In this document: positions 62,544 to 64,000 of the stretch, one piece after another
How the letters are laid out: each line of letters begins with the position of its first letter
How positions within the stretch are numbered: the stretch's first letter is position 1
Assembly (NCBI GenBank): GCA_039185015.1
Contig: JBCDAU010000010.1
Coordinates: 1-64,000 of the forward strand
Direction: 5' to 3'
Source of the DNA: JBCBSZ01 sp039185015
Lineage (GTDB): Bacteria; Actinomycetota; Acidimicrobiia; Acidimicrobiales; Poriferisodalaceae
DNA: 64,000 nucleotides
Notes under the pieces: model-generated
Told to the model about the DNA's origin: nothing
Databases searched by the model: none
Seen by the model: the letters and a program-made list of their open reading frames with translations, nothing else
Program-made: the position numbers and the translations under genes

Positions 62544-63952
62544 GATGCCTCCGTCGCGTCGCCGGGATCGGCACCGACGCTCGCCAGCGATCGCGGTGGC
62601 CCGTAGGGCGACTCCAGGTCGCGCTCTCCTGCGGCCCACCGACGCGACATCGACCGCAGCACGGCGACGGCGCCGACCGTCATGGCGCCGTAGACGACGA
62701 CCAGCACGGCCAGGCTCAACCACACCCAACCGGCGTCGGTGACGGCATCCCTGGTGCGCAACACCTCGTGGACGATCCATGGCTGCCGCCCGACCTCGGT
62801 GGTGACCCACCCCGCCTCCATGGCGACGACGGCGGCCGGACCGGCCACCACGACGGCGCGGAGGAACCACGGGCTGTCGGGCGGTCCCCGCCTCCGCCGC
62901 CAACTCCAGGCGAACCACGCGATGAGCGCCACGAGCGCGGTACCGATGCCGACCATCACCTGGTACGCGATGCGCACGACGTTGACGGGCGGTCGATCCT
63001 CCGGCGGCACGGCGTCCAGACCCACCACCTCGGCCGTGCCGTCGTTCTGGGCGAGGAACGAGAGCAGCCCGGGGATCGGCACCTCGATCGCCCCCTGCAG
63101 CCGACCGTCGACGAAGAGCCCACCGAGCTCCAGCGAGACGCTCGACTCGGTCTCGGCCAATCCTTCGATCGCCGCGAGCTTGATCGGTTGGTCGTCGGCG
63201 ATCCGCTGACCGGCGAAGTGCCCGACGACCGGCTGCAGCGGCGTCGCGATCGCGGCGAACGCCAACGGGACGAGGAGACCGAGCCGGTGCAGCCGATCGA
63301 CGCGACCCCGCAGCATCCCGACCGCGTAGACGGCAGCCACCGAGAAGCCGACGACCATGTAGGCGGCGAGGAGCATGTGCGGGTACTGCCACACGACGGC
63401 GCTGTTGAAGATCGCGGCGAGCGGGTCCACGTCGACGACCTCACCGTCGACGATCCGGAAACCGGTGGGTGCGTTCATCCAGGCGTTGACCGAGACGACG
63501 AAGAAGGTCCCGAACAGGCCGGCGAGCATCACCGGGACGAGCATGAGCGAGTGCTGGTGACCGGGCAGCCGCTTCCAGCCGTAGATGTAGATCCCGAGGA
63601 AGATCGCCTCGACGAAGAACGCGATGCCCTCGAGGGCGAACGCGAGGCCGACGACGTCACCGAACCGCTCCATCAGCCCGGGCCACAGCAACCCCATCTC
63701 GAACGAGAGGATCGTGCCGGACACGGCGCCGATGGCGAACAGCACGGCCGCGACCTTCGACCATCGCTTGGCGAGCTCCAAGGCGGCCGCATCGCCGCGC
63801 AGGCCACGCCGGTGGAGCACGAAGATCATCGCCGGGAACGCGACGCCGAAGCAGGCGAGCACGATGTGCCAGCCGAGCGACAGCGCCATCTGGTTCCGTG
63901 CGGCGAGCAGGTCGACGTCGGTGGAGGCCTGCGTCAACGCCGAAGGGAGCAC
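62540..63952 (-). CDS. cydA: Cytochrome bd quinol oxidase subunit I
   Basis: The 470-aa protein contains LSLGWHIVLACFG with heme-ligand His29, ALEGIAFFVEAIFLGIYIYG, VVWQYPHMLLAAYMVVGF, PLQPVVGHFAGQ and GRQPWIVHEVLRT. These are the family's heme and quinol-site segments. The Q-loop is of the short type. The start is GTG at 63952; 48 bp upstream remain in the window and show no clear promoter. Confidence 0.95.
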   Translation of the reverse strand: MLPSALTQASTDVDLLAARNQMALSLGWHIVLACFGVAFPAMIFVLHRRGLRGDAAALELAKRWSKVAAVLFAIGAVSGTILSFEMGLLWPGLMERFGDVVGLAFALEGIAFFVEAIFLGIYIYGWKRLPGHQHSLMLVPVMLAGLFGTFFVVSVNAWMNAPTGFRIVDGEVVDVDPLAAIFNSAVVWQYPHMLLAAYMVVGFSVAAVYAVGMLRGRVDRLHRLGLLVPLAFAAIATPLQPVVGHFAGQRIADDQPIKLAAIEGLAETESSVSLELGGLFVDGRLQGAIEVPIPGLLSFLAQNDGTAEVVGLDAVPPEDRPPVNVVRIAYQVMVGIGTALVALIAWFAWSWRRRRGPPDSPWFLRAVVVAGPAAVVAMEAGWVTTEVGRQPWIVHEVLRTRDAVTDAGWVWLSLAVLVVVYGAMTVGAVAVLRSMSRRWAAGERDLESPYGPPRSLASVGADPGDATEAS

Positions 63953-64000
63953 GTCCGTCGTTCTACCGGCTCCAGGGCGAGCGCTGGGCCCACCGTCCTC

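Noticed and set aside
61497..62606. Plus-strand 369-codon frame opposite cydB
   Set aside because: The product is Asp/Glu/Arg/Gly-rich shadow sequence; the minus strand encodes a clear CydB.

Overview
The window is high-GC, gene-dense DNA with many GTG starts and 1-4 nt gene overlaps. A 13E12-type DUF222/HNH endonuclease, an F420-type luciferase-like oxidoreductase, SipW/camelysin-type secreted proteins and many acyl-CoA and CoA-ester enzymes point to an actinobacterium, most plausibly of the Acidimicrobiia (Ilumatobacter/Iamia-like). That placement is inferred from gene content. I see no rRNA, tRNA, CRISPR array, insertion sequence or prophage.

Left part (1-25 kb) is housekeeping and catabolism. 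It holds an M20 amidohydrolase, an NTF2-like protein, a small operon with a class-V aminotransferase and a ROK glucokinase, an alpha/beta-hydrolase/nucleotide-cyclase fusion, a DUF3445 protein and a cytosolic TPR-GGDEF protein. Two adjacent CoA-ester lyases, a two-component system and a long-form acyl-CoA dehydrogenase that looks like methylsuccinyl-CoA dehydrogenase suggest part of an ethylmalonyl-CoA-type pathway. A Rieske oxygenase, class I fumarase, SGNH hydrolase, SDR and LLM oxidoreductase follow. A 68-bp intergenic repeat occurs twice in tandem at the left edge and once inverted near 19.05 kb.

Middle part (23.7-36.8 kb): two paralogous secreted repeat proteins (23.7 and 32.1 kb) share an almost identical 383-bp 3' segment in direct orientation, 8.4 kb apart. 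They bracket a TetR/hydrolase pair and a divergent five-gene run (PEP-utiliser-like protein, lipocalin-like protein, cytochrome P450, di-iron-type PF10118 protein, VOC protein). A perfect 7-3-7 palindrome lies in the 54-bp divergent promoter region. HNH endonuclease, acyl-CoA dehydrogenase and cupredoxin-like lipoprotein genes follow.

Right part (36.8-61.4 kb, minus strand) is the most striking. A surface-structure locus encodes a 1153-aa DUF2341/LamG protein, four small proteins with camelysin/TasA-type N-termini, a SipW-type signal peptidase, and a second signal peptidase fused in one 960-aa polypeptide to multiple membrane segments, a GAF-like region, GGDEF and EAL domains. It ends with a giant protein of about 5030 aa. 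The giant has three Rossmann-like repeats, five thrombospondin-type-3 modules each leading into exactly six FG-GAP repeats, two beta-helix regions, an SdrD-B-like domain, seven FDGRYVYF repeats and LamG-like C-terminal domains. My working model (inference) is an extracellular fibre/adhesin system in which signal-peptide processing and cyclic-di-GMP metabolism are joined in one membrane enzyme. cydAB (cytochrome bd oxidase) lies at the right edge.
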